The translations under genes were made by a program, and so were the position numbers. Below are positions 1 to 8,978 of a stretch of DNA of 64,000 bases, piece after piece. How positions within the stretch are numbered: the stretch's first letter is position 1; each line of letters starts with the position of its first letter. The notes beneath the pieces were generated by a model. The model was not told where the DNA came from, ran no database searches, and saw only the letters and a list, made by a program, of their open reading frames with translations. This DNA is from Flavobacteriales bacterium (GTDB lineage Bacteria > Bacteroidota > Bacteroidia > Flavobacteriales_E > Vicingaceae): assembly GCA_002401955.1 (NCBI GenBank), contig NVUQ01000001.1:124001-188000 (forward strand). The letters run 5' to 3'.

Positions 1-2
1 TT

Positions 3-1673
3 TTAGGTAATGGAGAGTTTACTTTACCTTTTGGAGATTACAAAGTAAATATTACTGTTCCTTCAGATCATATTGTTGGAGCTACAGGAACCTTAACAAA
101 TGCATCTTCTGTTTTAACAGCAGAAGAAAGAGCTCGATTTAAAAAAGCACAATCAGAATATAAAACTCCAGTTATTATTGTAACACAAGATGAGGTTGAA
201 GAAAAAGAAAAGACAAAATCAAAATCAACTAGAACTTGGTCGTTTAGTGCTACTAATGTTAGAGATTTCGCATTTGCATCATCACGTAAGTTTATCTGGG
301 ATGCGATGACAGTTAAATATAACGGAAAATCAACTTTAGCTATGAGCTTTTATCCTAAAGAAGGAAATCCTTTATGGGAGCGTTACAGTACTAGAGTTGT
401 TGCTCATACAATAGCTTCTTATTCTAAACATACTTGTGATTATCCTTATCCAGTAGCTATTTCAGTTCATACCAAAGAAATTGGAATGGAATACCCAATG
501 ATTTGTTTTAATTATGGTAGACCTGAAGAAGATGGTACCTATTCTGAAAGAATGAAATACGGAATGATTGGAGTAATTATTCACGAAGTAGGACATAACT
601 TTTTTCCTATGATTATTAATTCAGATGAAAGACAATGGACATGGATGGATGAAGGGTTAAATACCTTTACTCAATATTTATGTGAGCAAGAATGGGAAAG
701 AGATTATCCTTCTAGAAGAGGTCCAGCTAGTAATATTGTAGATTATATGAAAGGAGATAAAAGTAACATTACTCCAATTATGACTAATTCAGAATCATTG
801 TTCCAATTCGGAAACAATGCTTATGGAAAACCAGCTGCAGCGCTTAATATTTTAAGAGAAACAGTTATGGGAAGAGAGTTGTTTGATTTTGCTTTTAAAA
901 CTTATGCCGAAAGATGGAAATTTAAACACCCAACACCAGCAGATTTCTTTAGAACAATGGAAGATGCTTCTGGAGTAGATTTAGATTGGTTTTGGAGAGG
1001 TTGGTTCTTTACAACAGACCACTGTGATATTGCAATAGAAAATGTAGAATGGTTTAAGATTGATACGAGAAATCCTAAAGTAGAAAAAGCAATTGCAAAA
1101 GAATTAGAAGCAGCTCAGGCAGTTCATATAGGAGTAACTAGAAACGAAATAGAAAAACAAGTAAAAGAAACATACAGTGAAAGAGATGCTGAAATACTTG
1201 ACTTTTATAGTAAATACGACCCGTTTGAGCCTACTTTAGTAGATAAAGAAGAGTACGATAAATACATAACAAAGTTGAGTAAAGATGATATTGCTATTTT
1301 AGAAGCAGATTTCAATTATTACAACATAGATTTTGTTAATAAAGGTGGACTAGTAATGCCAATTATTTTGAATTTTACGTTTAAAGATGGTTCAACAGAA
1401 GAGGTGAGAATACCTGCTGAAATATGGAAAAGAAACGATAAGAATGTATCTAAAGTGTTCTTCTTTAAGAAAGAAGTAGTAAGTGTAGATATGGACCCTT
1501 GGTTAGAAACAGCTGATGTTAATTTAAATGACAATAGTTGGCCAAGAAAAACCCAACTTTCTAAATTTCAGGTATTCAAAGAGAAGAAAATAAACAGAAG
1601 AGGAAACGGAGATAAAGAGAATCTAATGCAACGAGATAGACGTAACGAAGAGTTGAAGAAAGACCTGAATTAA
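3..1673 (+). CDS. M1 family metallopeptidase, 5' end outside window
   Basis: This is a zinc aminopeptidase of family M1, which removes N-terminal residues from peptides. The frame is open from base 3, well before the ORF-track start at 306, so the gene begins outside the window and at least 556 residues are present. The zinc site HEVGH followed by the downstream glutamate in WMDEGLN is visible, and GMEYP stands where M1 enzymes carry the GxMEN substrate-binding motif. The C-terminal part is lysine- and arginine-rich. The family usually has a signal peptide in this phylum, but its N-terminus is not visible here. The 3' end is followed by a hairpin at 1699-1726. Confidence 0.93.
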   Translation, partial: LGNGEFTLPFGDYKVNITVPSDHIVGATGTLTNASSVLTAEERARFKKAQSEYKTPVIIVTQDEVEEKEKTKSKSTRTWSFSATNVRDFAFASSRKFIWDAMTVKYNGKSTLAMSFYPKEGNPLWERYSTRVVAHTIASYSKHTCDYPYPVAISVHTKEIGMEYPMICFNYGRPEEDGTYSERMKYGMIGVIIHEVGHNFFPMIINSDERQWTWMDEGLNTFTQYLCEQEWERDYPSRRGPASNIVDYMKGDKSNITPIMTNSESLFQFGNNAYGKPAAALNILRETVMGRELFDFAFKTYAERWKFKHPTPADFFRTMEDASGVDLDWFWRGWFFTTDHCDIAIENVEWFKIDTRNPKVEKAIAKELEAAQAVHIGVTRNEIEKQVKETYSERDAEILDFYSKYDPFEPTLVDKEEYDKYITKLSKDDIAILEADFNYYNIDFVNKGGLVMPIILNFTFKDGSTEEVRIPAEIWKRNDKNVSKVFFFKKEVVSVDMDPWLETADVNLNDNSWPRKTQLSKFQVFKEKKINRRGNGDKENLMQRDRRNEELKKDLN

Positions 1674-1675
1674 TT

Positions 1676-1813
1676 TTATTGTCCTTTCGAATTTAAACGA
1701 AGCAATCTCAACCTTAAGATTGCTTCATTCCTTGTAATAACGTTTTTTAATTCTGGATTTTCTGTAAAAAGTAAGTCAAACCATAATTTCTTTTCCTCAG
1801 ATAGATTACCCTA
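1676..1813 (-). pseudogene. Remnant of an unknown gene (C-terminal 45 codons)
   Basis: On the minus strand an open frame of about 45 codons reads like real protein (SEEKKLWFDLLFTENPELKN, then a leucine/arginine-rich helix) and ends in TAA. It has no ATG and is closed upstream by TAG, so it looks like the tail of a gene whose front has been lost. The family is not recognised. The same bases form the hairpin at 1699-1726, so chance coding on a structured spacer cannot be excluded. Confidence 0.3.
1699..1726. terminator. Perfect 10-bp hairpin downstream of M1 peptidase
   Basis: GAAGCAATCT and AGATTGCTTC form a perfect 10-bp stem around an 8-base loop, 25 bp after the M1 peptidase stop. The following bases are only moderately T-rich, so it is a plausible but not classic intrinsic terminator. 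Confidence 0.45.
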
Positions 1814-1899
1814 TGGAGTTGTTTGAATACAAATAGGTATAACACTTTAATAAATTTCCTAAATAAGTTTTGGTTGATACAGAATGAAGTTAGCGTTTT

Positions 1900-1930
1900 T
1901 TTGATTTATCATTTCAATTGCTTAACTTAG
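1900..1930 (+). promoter_or_regulatory. Bacteroidota-type promoter for sensor kinase
   Basis: TTTG at 1900-1903 is followed after 19 bases by TAACTTAG, one mismatch from the TAnnTTTG -7 box. The kinase start codon lies 9 bases further on. The same TAACTTAG precedes the divergently placed M28 gene. Confidence 0.45.
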
Positions 1931-1939
1931 AGAGTTATT

Positions 1940-3121
1940 ATGTCTGAATATCAAATAGATAATAGATTTAAGCAGGCAATGGTTTCTGCAGCGTTAATGG
2001 GGGTGTTAACAAATGTTTACATTGCAACTATTTTTTTATTTGTAGATATTTATGAAGCATTATTTAGTCCAGTAATTGGATTTATTATTTTTTTAGTTTG
2101 TTTTTTTCTATTGAAAAAAGATAAGATTGATGCTGAAAAATCCTTTTTATCTGTTGCTTATATAGTAATAGTTGAGGTTTTTGTGCATACTTATTTTTTA
2201 GGTTGGGAAAGCGGCTTTTATTATTTCATGTTTCTTTTACCGATAGTGTTTCTTTTAAATGCAAATTGGAAGCTGTTTACTATAGTGTTGTTTAATAGCT
2301 CAGTACTTATAGCTACAATTGTTTTGTGGTGGTGGTTTAAGGATGGAGAGTCATTTATTTCAGAAGATATAAGTTCGTATATTAACATTATTAATATGGC
2401 AGGTACAGGGCTTATTGTTTTTGTAATTATGATTTATTATAAGAGAACGGTTCTTGAAAAAGATGTAGCCCTAATTTCAGCAAATAGAGAATTAAAACGC
2501 AAGAATAAAAAAATTGTAGGACAACATCAAAACCTAGAAATTCTCTTAAAAGAAGTTCATCATAGAGTTAAAAATAATCTTCAAATTATTTCATCTTTAA
2601 TGTCTTTGCAAAAAGATACTATTGAAAATAAAGAAGCTATTGTGGTTCTTAGTGATAGTAAAAGAAGAGTGGAAGCAATAGCTTTAATTCATCAAAAACT
2701 TTATCAGGATGAAAAGTTTAATAGTGTTGATTTTAAATCTTATATAGAAGAAATATTGAGCTCTCAGCAAATAATGAATGCAACCCTTAAATGTATTATA
2801 GAATCACCAGAAGTGGTTTTAAGTTTAGATACTTCAGTTCCTTTAGGCTTAATTATATCTGAAATGATTGCCAATTCAGTAAAGCATGCTTTTAAGGGGG
2901 TAGATAGCCCAGAGCTTAAAGTAGTTTTGACTGAAGTTGATAGAGGCTATGAATTATTGATAAAAGATAATGGAGTTGGTCTTCCTGATGGATTTGATAT
3001 AAATAATCCTAGTTCTTTAGGAACAGAAATTATCAGTGCATTAACCATGCAGATTGGAGCAACAGTAGAGTGTTTTAATGATAATGGCGCAGGGTTTAAG
3101 ATTAGTTTTCAAAATATATAA
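1940..3121 (+). CDS. Membrane sensor histidine kinase, HisKA_2 type
   Basis: This is a membrane-bound sensor kinase. Residues about 10-180 hold roughly six hydrophobic segments with no recognisable extracellular sensor domain, and residues about 180-205 are a charged linker. The phospho-acceptor region follows, with EVHHRVKNNLQIISSL typical of HisKA_2 kinases. An HATPase domain comes next, with an N-box (EMIANSVKHAFKG), a G1 box (DNGVGLPDG) and a second glycine region (SLGTEII). No response regulator is adjacent, so the partner is unknown. A second HisKA_2 kinase with a different, PAS-type sensor lies at 36125. It converges on the M28 gene with only a few bases between them. Confidence 0.88.
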   Translation: MSEYQIDNRFKQAMVSAALMGVLTNVYIATIFLFVDIYEALFSPVIGFIIFLVCFFLLKKDKIDAEKSFLSVAYIVIVEVFVHTYFLGWESGFYYFMFLLPIVFLLNANWKLFTIVLFNSSVLIATIVLWWWFKDGESFISEDISSYINIINMAGTGLIVFVIMIYYKRTVLEKDVALISANRELKRKNKKIVGQHQNLEILLKEVHHRVKNNLQIISSLMSLQKDTIENKEAIVVLSDSKRRVEAIALIHQKLYQDEKFNSVDFKSYIEEILSSQQIMNATLKCIIESPEVVLSLDTSVPLGLIISEMIANSVKHAFKGVDSPELKVVLTEVDRGYELLIKDNGVGLPDGFDINNPSSLGTEIISALTMQIGATVECFNDNGAGFKISFQNI

Positions 3122-3126
3122 GAATA

Positions 3127-4296
3127 CTAATGTATTATCTTCTCAGTAAACTGCATAGTAGGAGATGACATCACTAAAGTATAAATCCCTGCAGGAAGAT
3201 GATTTAATGATATTTTTTCTATTGAATTAGTTACTTGCTTTTCAATTACTGTTTCACCAATAATGTTTATCAATTTTAACATAGTTTTTTCCGTTGTAAG
3301 TACCCCTAAATTTATTGTTAATTCATCTTTTACAGGATTAGGATAAATTTTAATATCCCTTATGTTAGAAGAGTTTAAATCATTAATACCAACAGAGCTT
3401 TGAGATGCAACTGCAAAATATAGAGAGGCACCAATACTTGCCTGAGTCACTTCATATACATAATTGGTATCCATATTAATTAAAAAATCTGTTGGTGAGT
3501 GAGCATGGCTGGTTTGATTTTTTTCAAATAAGCCAGTAATAATGTTTTCATTTGCCTGAAATGGCATGTAATCTGAAGAGTAAGCATAGGAAATTTCGGT
3601 AAGTAAATTCGAATATAATCCAACGCATGTAGCTAAGGTGTCGGTAAATGCATAAGAAGCCGCATTTGAAAGGGTAGGTATACTTTGATCTCTTTCGCAA
3701 ACGATCGTATTGTTTACTAATCCATTCACACCACCAACTTCATCAATGTTAAAAACCAATTTAATATCCATGCTGTTAGGAATAACAGTGTTGTTTACGT
3801 ACCAAGTACTTCCAATTAGACCATCTTCTTCGCCACTAAAATTGATAAATTTGATAGAGTATTCAGTGTTTACATTTTGTAAAAGACGAGCAATTTCTAA
3901 AATTACGGCAACACCAGATCCATTATCATTGGTTCCTGTTCCTGATTTAGTATCATAATGACCATCAACAATTAAATACGTATTAGGATATACGGTTCCT
4001 ATCTTGGTAACTATAAGATTGTAATCGTCTTGAGAATTGTAGTTAAACGTATCAATTTTAATATCGGTATAACCGTAATTGCTGTATTTATCAATTAACC
4101 AATTTAGTGTGTTTGTTAACGGAGTTGTTCCGTGCTCTTTAACACCTAAACCTTCAAATTCTACTAAGTTTTTATGAATAGTGTCAGGAGAATACTGGTT
4201 AACAATACCTCCGTAAAAGGTATTGTAAGATTGAGAATAGCCTAAAAAACTTAGAAGAAGAGTAACTAACGTTAGGTATGTTCTCAATAATTTCAT
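3127..4296 (-). CDS. Secreted M28 family zinc peptidase with T9SS sorting domain
   Basis: The 389-residue product has a Sec signal peptide (about residues 1-22, ending GYSQS), an M28 aminopeptidase domain and a C-terminal T9SS type-A sorting domain (IYPNPVKDELTI, ending in a short basic tail). The M28 co-catalytic zinc ligands can be picked out: His in VDGHYDT, Asp in TNDNGSG, the Glu pair in SGEEDGLIGS, Asp in NIDEVGG and His in SHAHSPTDF. It should be exported across the outer membrane and trim peptides outside the cell. The start follows a TAACTTAG box by only a few bases. Confidence 0.93.
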   Translation of the reverse strand: MKLLRTYLTLVTLLLSFLGYSQSYNTFYGGIVNQYSPDTIHKNLVEFEGLGVKEHGTTPLTNTLNWLIDKYSNYGYTDIKIDTFNYNSQDDYNLIVTKIGTVYPNTYLIVDGHYDTKSGTGTNDNGSGVAVILEIARLLQNVNTEYSIKFINFSGEEDGLIGSTWYVNNTVIPNSMDIKLVFNIDEVGGVNGLVNNTIVCERDQSIPTLSNAASYAFTDTLATCVGLYSNLLTEISYAYSSDYMPFQANENIITGLFEKNQTSHAHSPTDFLINMDTNYVYEVTQASIGASLYFAVASQSSVGINDLNSSNIRDIKIYPNPVKDELTINLGVLTTEKTMLKLINIIGETVIEKQVTNSIEKISLNHLPAGIYTLVMSSPTMQFTEKIIH

Positions 4297-4365
4297 TTAG
4301 CTAAGTTAAGAAAACGATTTCTAAAACTTTAAATTCTAAAATCAATTAAGTTAAGAATATAAGTA

Positions 4366-4400
4366 TTGATAATTCTTCCATGCGTTTTTACTATCTTTAC
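4366..4400 (+). promoter_or_regulatory. Promoter for fused E1 dehydrogenase
   Basis: TTG at 4366-4368 and TATCTTTAC at 4392-4400 resemble the Bacteroidota -33 and -7 boxes, spaced by 23 bases. They lie 22 bases before the ATG chosen for the E1 gene. This supports the internal start at 4423, because the ORF-track start at 4366 would lie inside the promoter. Confidence 0.5.
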
Positions 4401-4422
4401 GACCCTTGTAAAAAAAAATAGA

Positions 4423-6501
4423 ATGGCAGAAGTAATGGCAAAAAAGGAAAAGGTATCAAAAGAAACATCATTAGAGGCATTTCGATTAATGAGTACCGCA
4501 AAAGCTTTAACTGAGTTATATGAAAAAAACAAAACTGTTTGCTCTAAATATGTGCATGCCACTTCAAGAGGTCATGAAGCCATTCAATTAGCTTGTGGAC
4601 TTCAATTAAAACCCCAAGATTTTGTATTTCCTTATTATCGCGATGATTCTATTTTATTAGGAATTGGAATGACTCCATTTCAATTGATGTTACAAGTTTT
4701 AGCGAAGCGTAACGATCCGTTTTCTGGAGGAAGAACATATTATTCTCACCCCAGTTTAAAGGATGATGATAAACCAAAAATTCCTCATCAAAGTTCGGCA
4801 ACAGGGATGCAAGCAATTCCAGCAACAGGTGTTGCAATGGGTATTCAGCACAAAGAAAAAATTGGATTAGCAGAAGATTATAAAGGAGAAAACCCTGTTG
4901 TAGTTTGTAGTTTAGGAGATGCCTCTTGTACCGAAGGAGAAGTTTCTGAAGCTTTCCAAATGGCAGTTTTAAAACAAATGCCAATTATTTATTTAGTACA
5001 AGATAACGAGTGGGATATTTCTGCTAATGCTGAAGAAACTCGAGCTCAAGATATAACACATTATGCTAAAGGGTTTAAAGGGATGGAGGTTAGAACCATT
5101 GATGGAACTAATTTTCAAGAATCTTATGAAACCTTTAACGAAGTATTGGCTATTGTTCGTAAAGAACGTAGACCATTTATTATTCATGCTAAAGTTCCAT
5201 TATTAAATCACCATACTTCTGGTGTGCGTATGGAAATGTATAGACATGATAAAGAAGAGTTGGCAGAAGCATGGAGCAAAGACCCATATCCAAAATTGTT
5301 TGATGCTTTGATAAAACAAGGTGTTGAGCAAAAGGAATTGGAAAAGATAGAAAACGAAGCTAAAGAGTTGGTAGAAAAAGAATACCAATTAGCTTTAAAA
5401 GAAGAAGATCCTAGGCCAGAAGATTTAACAACATATCATTTTGCTCCAACTCCAATTACAGAAGAAAAAGGACAAAGAGAGCCAGCAGGAAAAGAGAAAA
5501 CAGTTATGGTTGATTCTGCTTTGTTTGCCATTAGAGAAATTATGGCAAAACATCCTGAAAGTTTATTGTATGGACAAGATGTTGGAGCTAGAATAGGTGG
5601 TGTTTTTAGAGAGGCAGCAACCTTAGCTCAACAATTTGGAGATGATAGAGTATACAACACCCCTATACAAGAAGCGTTTATTGTAGGGAGTACTGTTGGT
5701 ATGGCTGCAGTTGGCTTAAAACCGATAGTTGAGGTGCAATTTGCCGATTACATTTGGCCTGGTTTAAATCAATTATTTACTGAAGTGAGTAGGTCTTACT
5801 ATTTATCTAACGGTAAATGGCCAGTAAGCATGATTTTAAGAGTTCCTATTGGAGCCTATGGCTCTGGTGGTCCTTATCATTCTTCAAGTGTAGAATCTAT
5901 TGTTACCAATATTAGAGGAGTTAAAGTAGCCTATCCTAGTACTGGTGCTGATTTAAAAGGTTTGATGAAAGCAGCTTATTATGATCCAAATCCAGTAGTA
6001 ATGTTGGAGCATAAAGGGTTGTACTGGAGTAAAATTAAAGGAACAGAAGGAGCTATGACAGTTGAACCAGATGAGGACTATGTAATTCCTTTCGGTAAAG
6101 CAAGAACGGTTTTAGCAGCTCCTCAACAAGATAATTCTGTTGCTATAATTACTTACGGGATGGGAGTTTATTGGAGTTTAGCTGCAGAGAAAAACTTTAA
6201 AGGACAAGTAGAAATTATAGATTTACGTACACTTCACCCTTTAGATGAGGAAGCTATGTATACCGCTGCTAAAAAGCACAACAAAATATTAATCGTTACC
6301 GAAGAATCTGTAGAATGCTCTTTTTCTTTAGGCTTGGTTGCACGTATCCAAAAAAACTGTTTTGAGGCTTTAGATGCTCCAGTAGAAATTATTGGCTCGA
6401 TTGATACCCCAGCTATACCATTAAATTCTATTTTGGAAGAAACGATTTTGCCTAATGGAGAAAAGGTAAGTGATGCTATAGCTAACTTGTTGAGTTATTA
6501 A
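4423..6501 (+). CDS. 2-oxoacid (branched-chain type) dehydrogenase E1, alpha and beta fused
   Basis: This is the thiamine-diphosphate-dependent E1 component of a 2-oxoacid dehydrogenase complex, with alpha and beta subunits joined in one chain of about 692 residues, a common arrangement in Bacteroidota. The alpha half carries the ThDP/Mg site (GDASCTEGEVSEAF through VQDNEWDIS). The beta half begins near KTVMVDSALFAIREIM and has the conserved YNTPIQEAFIVG and the C-terminal transketolase-like region. Substrate is most likely branched-chain 2-oxoacids, but pyruvate cannot be excluded from sequence alone. I chose the start at MAEVMAKK rather than 4366, because the longer N-terminus overlaps the promoter. 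E2 and E3 are not in the window. Confidence 0.9.
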   Translation: MAEVMAKKEKVSKETSLEAFRLMSTAKALTELYEKNKTVCSKYVHATSRGHEAIQLACGLQLKPQDFVFPYYRDDSILLGIGMTPFQLMLQVLAKRNDPFSGGRTYYSHPSLKDDDKPKIPHQSSATGMQAIPATGVAMGIQHKEKIGLAEDYKGENPVVVCSLGDASCTEGEVSEAFQMAVLKQMPIIYLVQDNEWDISANAEETRAQDITHYAKGFKGMEVRTIDGTNFQESYETFNEVLAIVRKERRPFIIHAKVPLLNHHTSGVRMEMYRHDKEELAEAWSKDPYPKLFDALIKQGVEQKELEKIENEAKELVEKEYQLALKEEDPRPEDLTTYHFAPTPITEEKGQREPAGKEKTVMVDSALFAIREIMAKHPESLLYGQDVGARIGGVFREAATLAQQFGDDRVYNTPIQEAFIVGSTVGMAAVGLKPIVEVQFADYIWPGLNQLFTEVSRSYYLSNGKWPVSMILRVPIGAYGSGGPYHSSSVESIVTNIRGVKVAYPSTGADLKGLMKAAYYDPNPVVMLEHKGLYWSKIKGTEGAMTVEPDEDYVIPFGKARTVLAAPQQDNSVAIITYGMGVYWSLAAEKNFKGQVEIIDLRTLHPLDEEAMYTAAKKHNKILIVTEESVECSFSLGLVARIQKNCFEALDAPVEIIGSIDTPAIPLNSILEETILPNGEKVSDAIANLLSY

Positions 6502-6585
6502 ATTGTGTTTTATTCTGAACAATTTATTTTCAAATAAAAATAAAGTGAAAAAAGTAGATGATTTCTATGTGATAGGATTGAAAAT

Positions 6586-8373
6586 ATGATCGATAAAGAT
6601 TATATAAAAGAACTAGATGCATTAAAAATAGATGCAGATCGTGTTGTGTATATGAATAAGTATGCGTGGAAAATTAGACGTTCTTATCCTGAAAAAGCGT
6701 TAAAAATTGCTAATGAGGCAAAAGAACTTTCAGAACAACTAGATGATAATAATGCATTAGCTTACAGCTTTCGGAATTCTGGAACAGCTTATTATTTACT
6801 TTCAATGTTTGAACAAGCATTGGTTGATTTGCATAAAGCGTTAGGGCTTTTTAAAAAAGAAAACAATAAGCATGCAGAAGCCACAACCATCAGAACCATT
6901 GGTAATATTTATCATTCTATAGAGGAAAATGAAAAAGCAATAGAATTTTATCACAAAGCCATAGAAATTACTGAGGTTCTTAATGATAAACAAGGTACAG
7001 CTTACAATTTAGGGAATATTGGTTATGTATATCAAAAACTAAAAGAGCAAGATAAAGCATTAGATTTTATGCTTCAGACCTATGAATTATTATCAGAAAT
7101 AGATGACGATTTAGGATTGTGTGATGTGATGGGGAATATTGGTAGGACTTATTTTGTTACAGGAAAAAAAGAACAAGCAATAGAATATTATAACCGATCT
7201 TTAGCTAGAGCTGAAAAAATCAATCACTTAAGAGGAATTGCTACCGCTAACAACAGTATAGGAGAGTATTTTGCTGAAAAGAAAGAATATACAACTGCCG
7301 AAGAGCATTTGAATAAGGCCCTAGCTGCTGCAAGTGAGATGGGTGAACGTTTACTTATTTGTCAGGTGTTAAAAAGTTTAAGTTCATTACACGAAAAAAC
7401 AGGAGACTTACAAAAAGCATTAAATACATATAAAGAGTTTCAGACCTTAAATAATGAAATTCTTTTGAGTGATAAAAAGAGTTCGTTAAATGCGATTAAA
7501 GTTGAAGCAGAATTACAAATAGCTGAAACAGAAAAAGAACTATTTAAAGTTAAAAACATAGAATTAGCCAACGCTAATACCATTATTGAAGAAACAAATA
7601 AAGAAATTACAGATTCTATTAAATATGCTCAACGAATTCAAGAAGCAATTCTACCCTCTAACGAATTAATAAAACATCTTGTTCCCGATAGCTTTGTAAT
7701 GTACCGACCTAAAGATGTGCTGAGTGGTGATTTTTATTGGGTTTCTGGTGCGAGAACTCGTTATGGAGAGGATTTTTTATTAGCCTCTGTGGCAGATTGT
7801 ACAGGTCATGGAGTTCCTGGTGCTTTAATGAGTATTATAGGTAACAATTACTTAAGGCTTTGCGAACATGAAGAAACTGTTAATCGGCCTTCAGAAGCCT
7901 TAGATTTTATCAATAATGGAGTATCAAAAACTTTAAGACAAGAACTTTCCTCTAGTACTATAAAAGATGGAATGGACATGTCTTTTATTGCGATTGATTA
8001 TAAAACCATGAAGCTTCATTTTGCTGGAGCAAAAAATGCTATATTTCTAGTTCAAAAAGACGGGCTGACTGAATATAAAGGGGATAAACAGCCAATAGGA
8101 AGTTATGTTGGAGAAGAGTTAATCCCTTTTACAAACAAGGAGATTAATGTAAATAAAGGAGATACAGTTTACTTATTTTCTGATGGTTACCCAGATCAGT
8201 TTGGAGGTCCGAAAGGAAAGAAATTTTTATATAAAAAATTTAGAGAACTCATAGCTTCTGTGAGTAGTTTATCAATGTTAGAACAAAAAATAGCACTAGA
8301 AAAAAGGTTTGACGATTGGAAAGGAGATTTAGAACAACTCGATGATGTGTGCATTTTTGGAATTAAAATATGA
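6586..8373 (+). CDS. TPR-containing PP2C/SpoIIE-type serine phosphatase
   Basis: The 595-residue protein has about six tetratricopeptide repeats (residues 20-290), a coiled-coil linker around 300-345, and a SpoIIE/RsbU-type phosphatase domain. Metal-binding and catalytic signatures are visible: LSGDFYWVS, VADCTGHGVPGALMS, GMDMSF, LFSDGYPDQFGG and the terminal LDDVCIFGI. Proteins of this architecture usually dephosphorylate anti-sigma-factor antagonists in partner-switching pathways. No such partner is encoded nearby, so the target is unknown. There is no signal peptide, so it is probably cytoplasmic. Confidence 0.9.
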   Translation: MIDKDYIKELDALKIDADRVVYMNKYAWKIRRSYPEKALKIANEAKELSEQLDDNNALAYSFRNSGTAYYLLSMFEQALVDLHKALGLFKKENNKHAEATTIRTIGNIYHSIEENEKAIEFYHKAIEITEVLNDKQGTAYNLGNIGYVYQKLKEQDKALDFMLQTYELLSEIDDDLGLCDVMGNIGRTYFVTGKKEQAIEYYNRSLARAEKINHLRGIATANNSIGEYFAEKKEYTTAEEHLNKALAAASEMGERLLICQVLKSLSSLHEKTGDLQKALNTYKEFQTLNNEILLSDKKSSLNAIKVEAELQIAETEKELFKVKNIELANANTIIEETNKEITDSIKYAQRIQEAILPSNELIKHLVPDSFVMYRPKDVLSGDFYWVSGARTRYGEDFLLASVADCTGHGVPGALMSIIGNNYLRLCEHEETVNRPSEALDFINNGVSKTLRQELSSSTIKDGMDMSFIAIDYKTMKLHFAGAKNAIFLVQKDGLTEYKGDKQPIGSYVGEELIPFTNKEINVNKGDTVYLFSDGYPDQFGGPKGKKFLYKKFRELIASVSSLSMLEQKIALEKRFDDWKGDLEQLDDVCIFGIKI

Positions 8374-8390
8374 CTTTATTCAAAATTTAG

Positions 8391-8398
8391 TAAATTTG
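8391..8398 (+). promoter_or_regulatory. TAAATTTG -7 box next to start codon
   Basis: TAAATTTG matches the TAnnTTTG -7 consensus and is only 5 bases before the ATG at 8404. If used, it would give an almost or fully leaderless transcript. No good -33 box is seen. Confidence 0.35.
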
Positions 8399-8403
8399 GT
8401 TAC

Positions 8404-8970
8404 ATGTTAAAATACAGTTTAATAACGTTGCTATTGTTTTTTTCACTCTTGGGCTTTTCTCAAGAAGATGGTTATGTGGCAGGAGATAATACGAGCAGTT
8501 CTTCAACTTCGAACTCTTCAAATGATAAAGGATTTGATTGGGATAAAGTAACGATAGGAGGTGGCTTAGGCTTATCTTTTGGAACGATAACTGTTATAGA
8601 AGTTGCTCCAAATATTGGTTATTATTTAACTGAGAACATTATAGCTGGCATAGGTGGAAGGTACTCATATTATAAAGATAATGTGTACAATTATAGTACA
8701 AGTATTTACGGAGGAAGAGTTTATGGGCAGTACTTATTTAATAATATGCCACTTTTAGCTCATGTAGAAGTTGAATATGTAAATTTAGAATGGGTACAAA
8801 ATGAGCGAATAAATATGACAAATGTTTATGTTGGTGGAGGATTTAAGCAATCGTTAGGAGGTGGCTCTTATTTGTCTATTTTGGGTTTGTGGAATTTAAA
8901 TGAGACTAAAGAATCATACATTCTTCAACCAAACCCAGTTATTAGAGTTGGATTCGCAATAGGTCTTTAA
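8404..8970 (+). CDS. Outer-membrane beta-barrel protein, small porin-like
   Basis: The 188-residue protein has a Sec signal peptide (about residues 1-19, ending GFSQ), a serine/asparagine-rich linker, and a glycine- and aromatic-rich region with alternating hydrophobic residues (GGGLGLSFGTITVIEVAPNI and onwards) typical of an eight-stranded outer-membrane barrel. It ends close to the last strand (VIRVGFAIGL), as expected for BAM substrates. The function is not known. It lies 8 bp before the amidase and may be co-transcribed with it. Confidence 0.75.
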   Translation: MLKYSLITLLLFFSLLGFSQEDGYVAGDNTSSSSTSNSSNDKGFDWDKVTIGGGLGLSFGTITVIEVAPNIGYYLTENIIAGIGGRYSYYKDNVYNYSTSIYGGRVYGQYLFNNMPLLAHVEVEYVNLEWVQNERINMTNVYVGGGFKQSLGGGSYLSILGLWNLNETKESYILQPNPVIRVGFAIGL

Positions 8971-8978
8971 TTTATATT

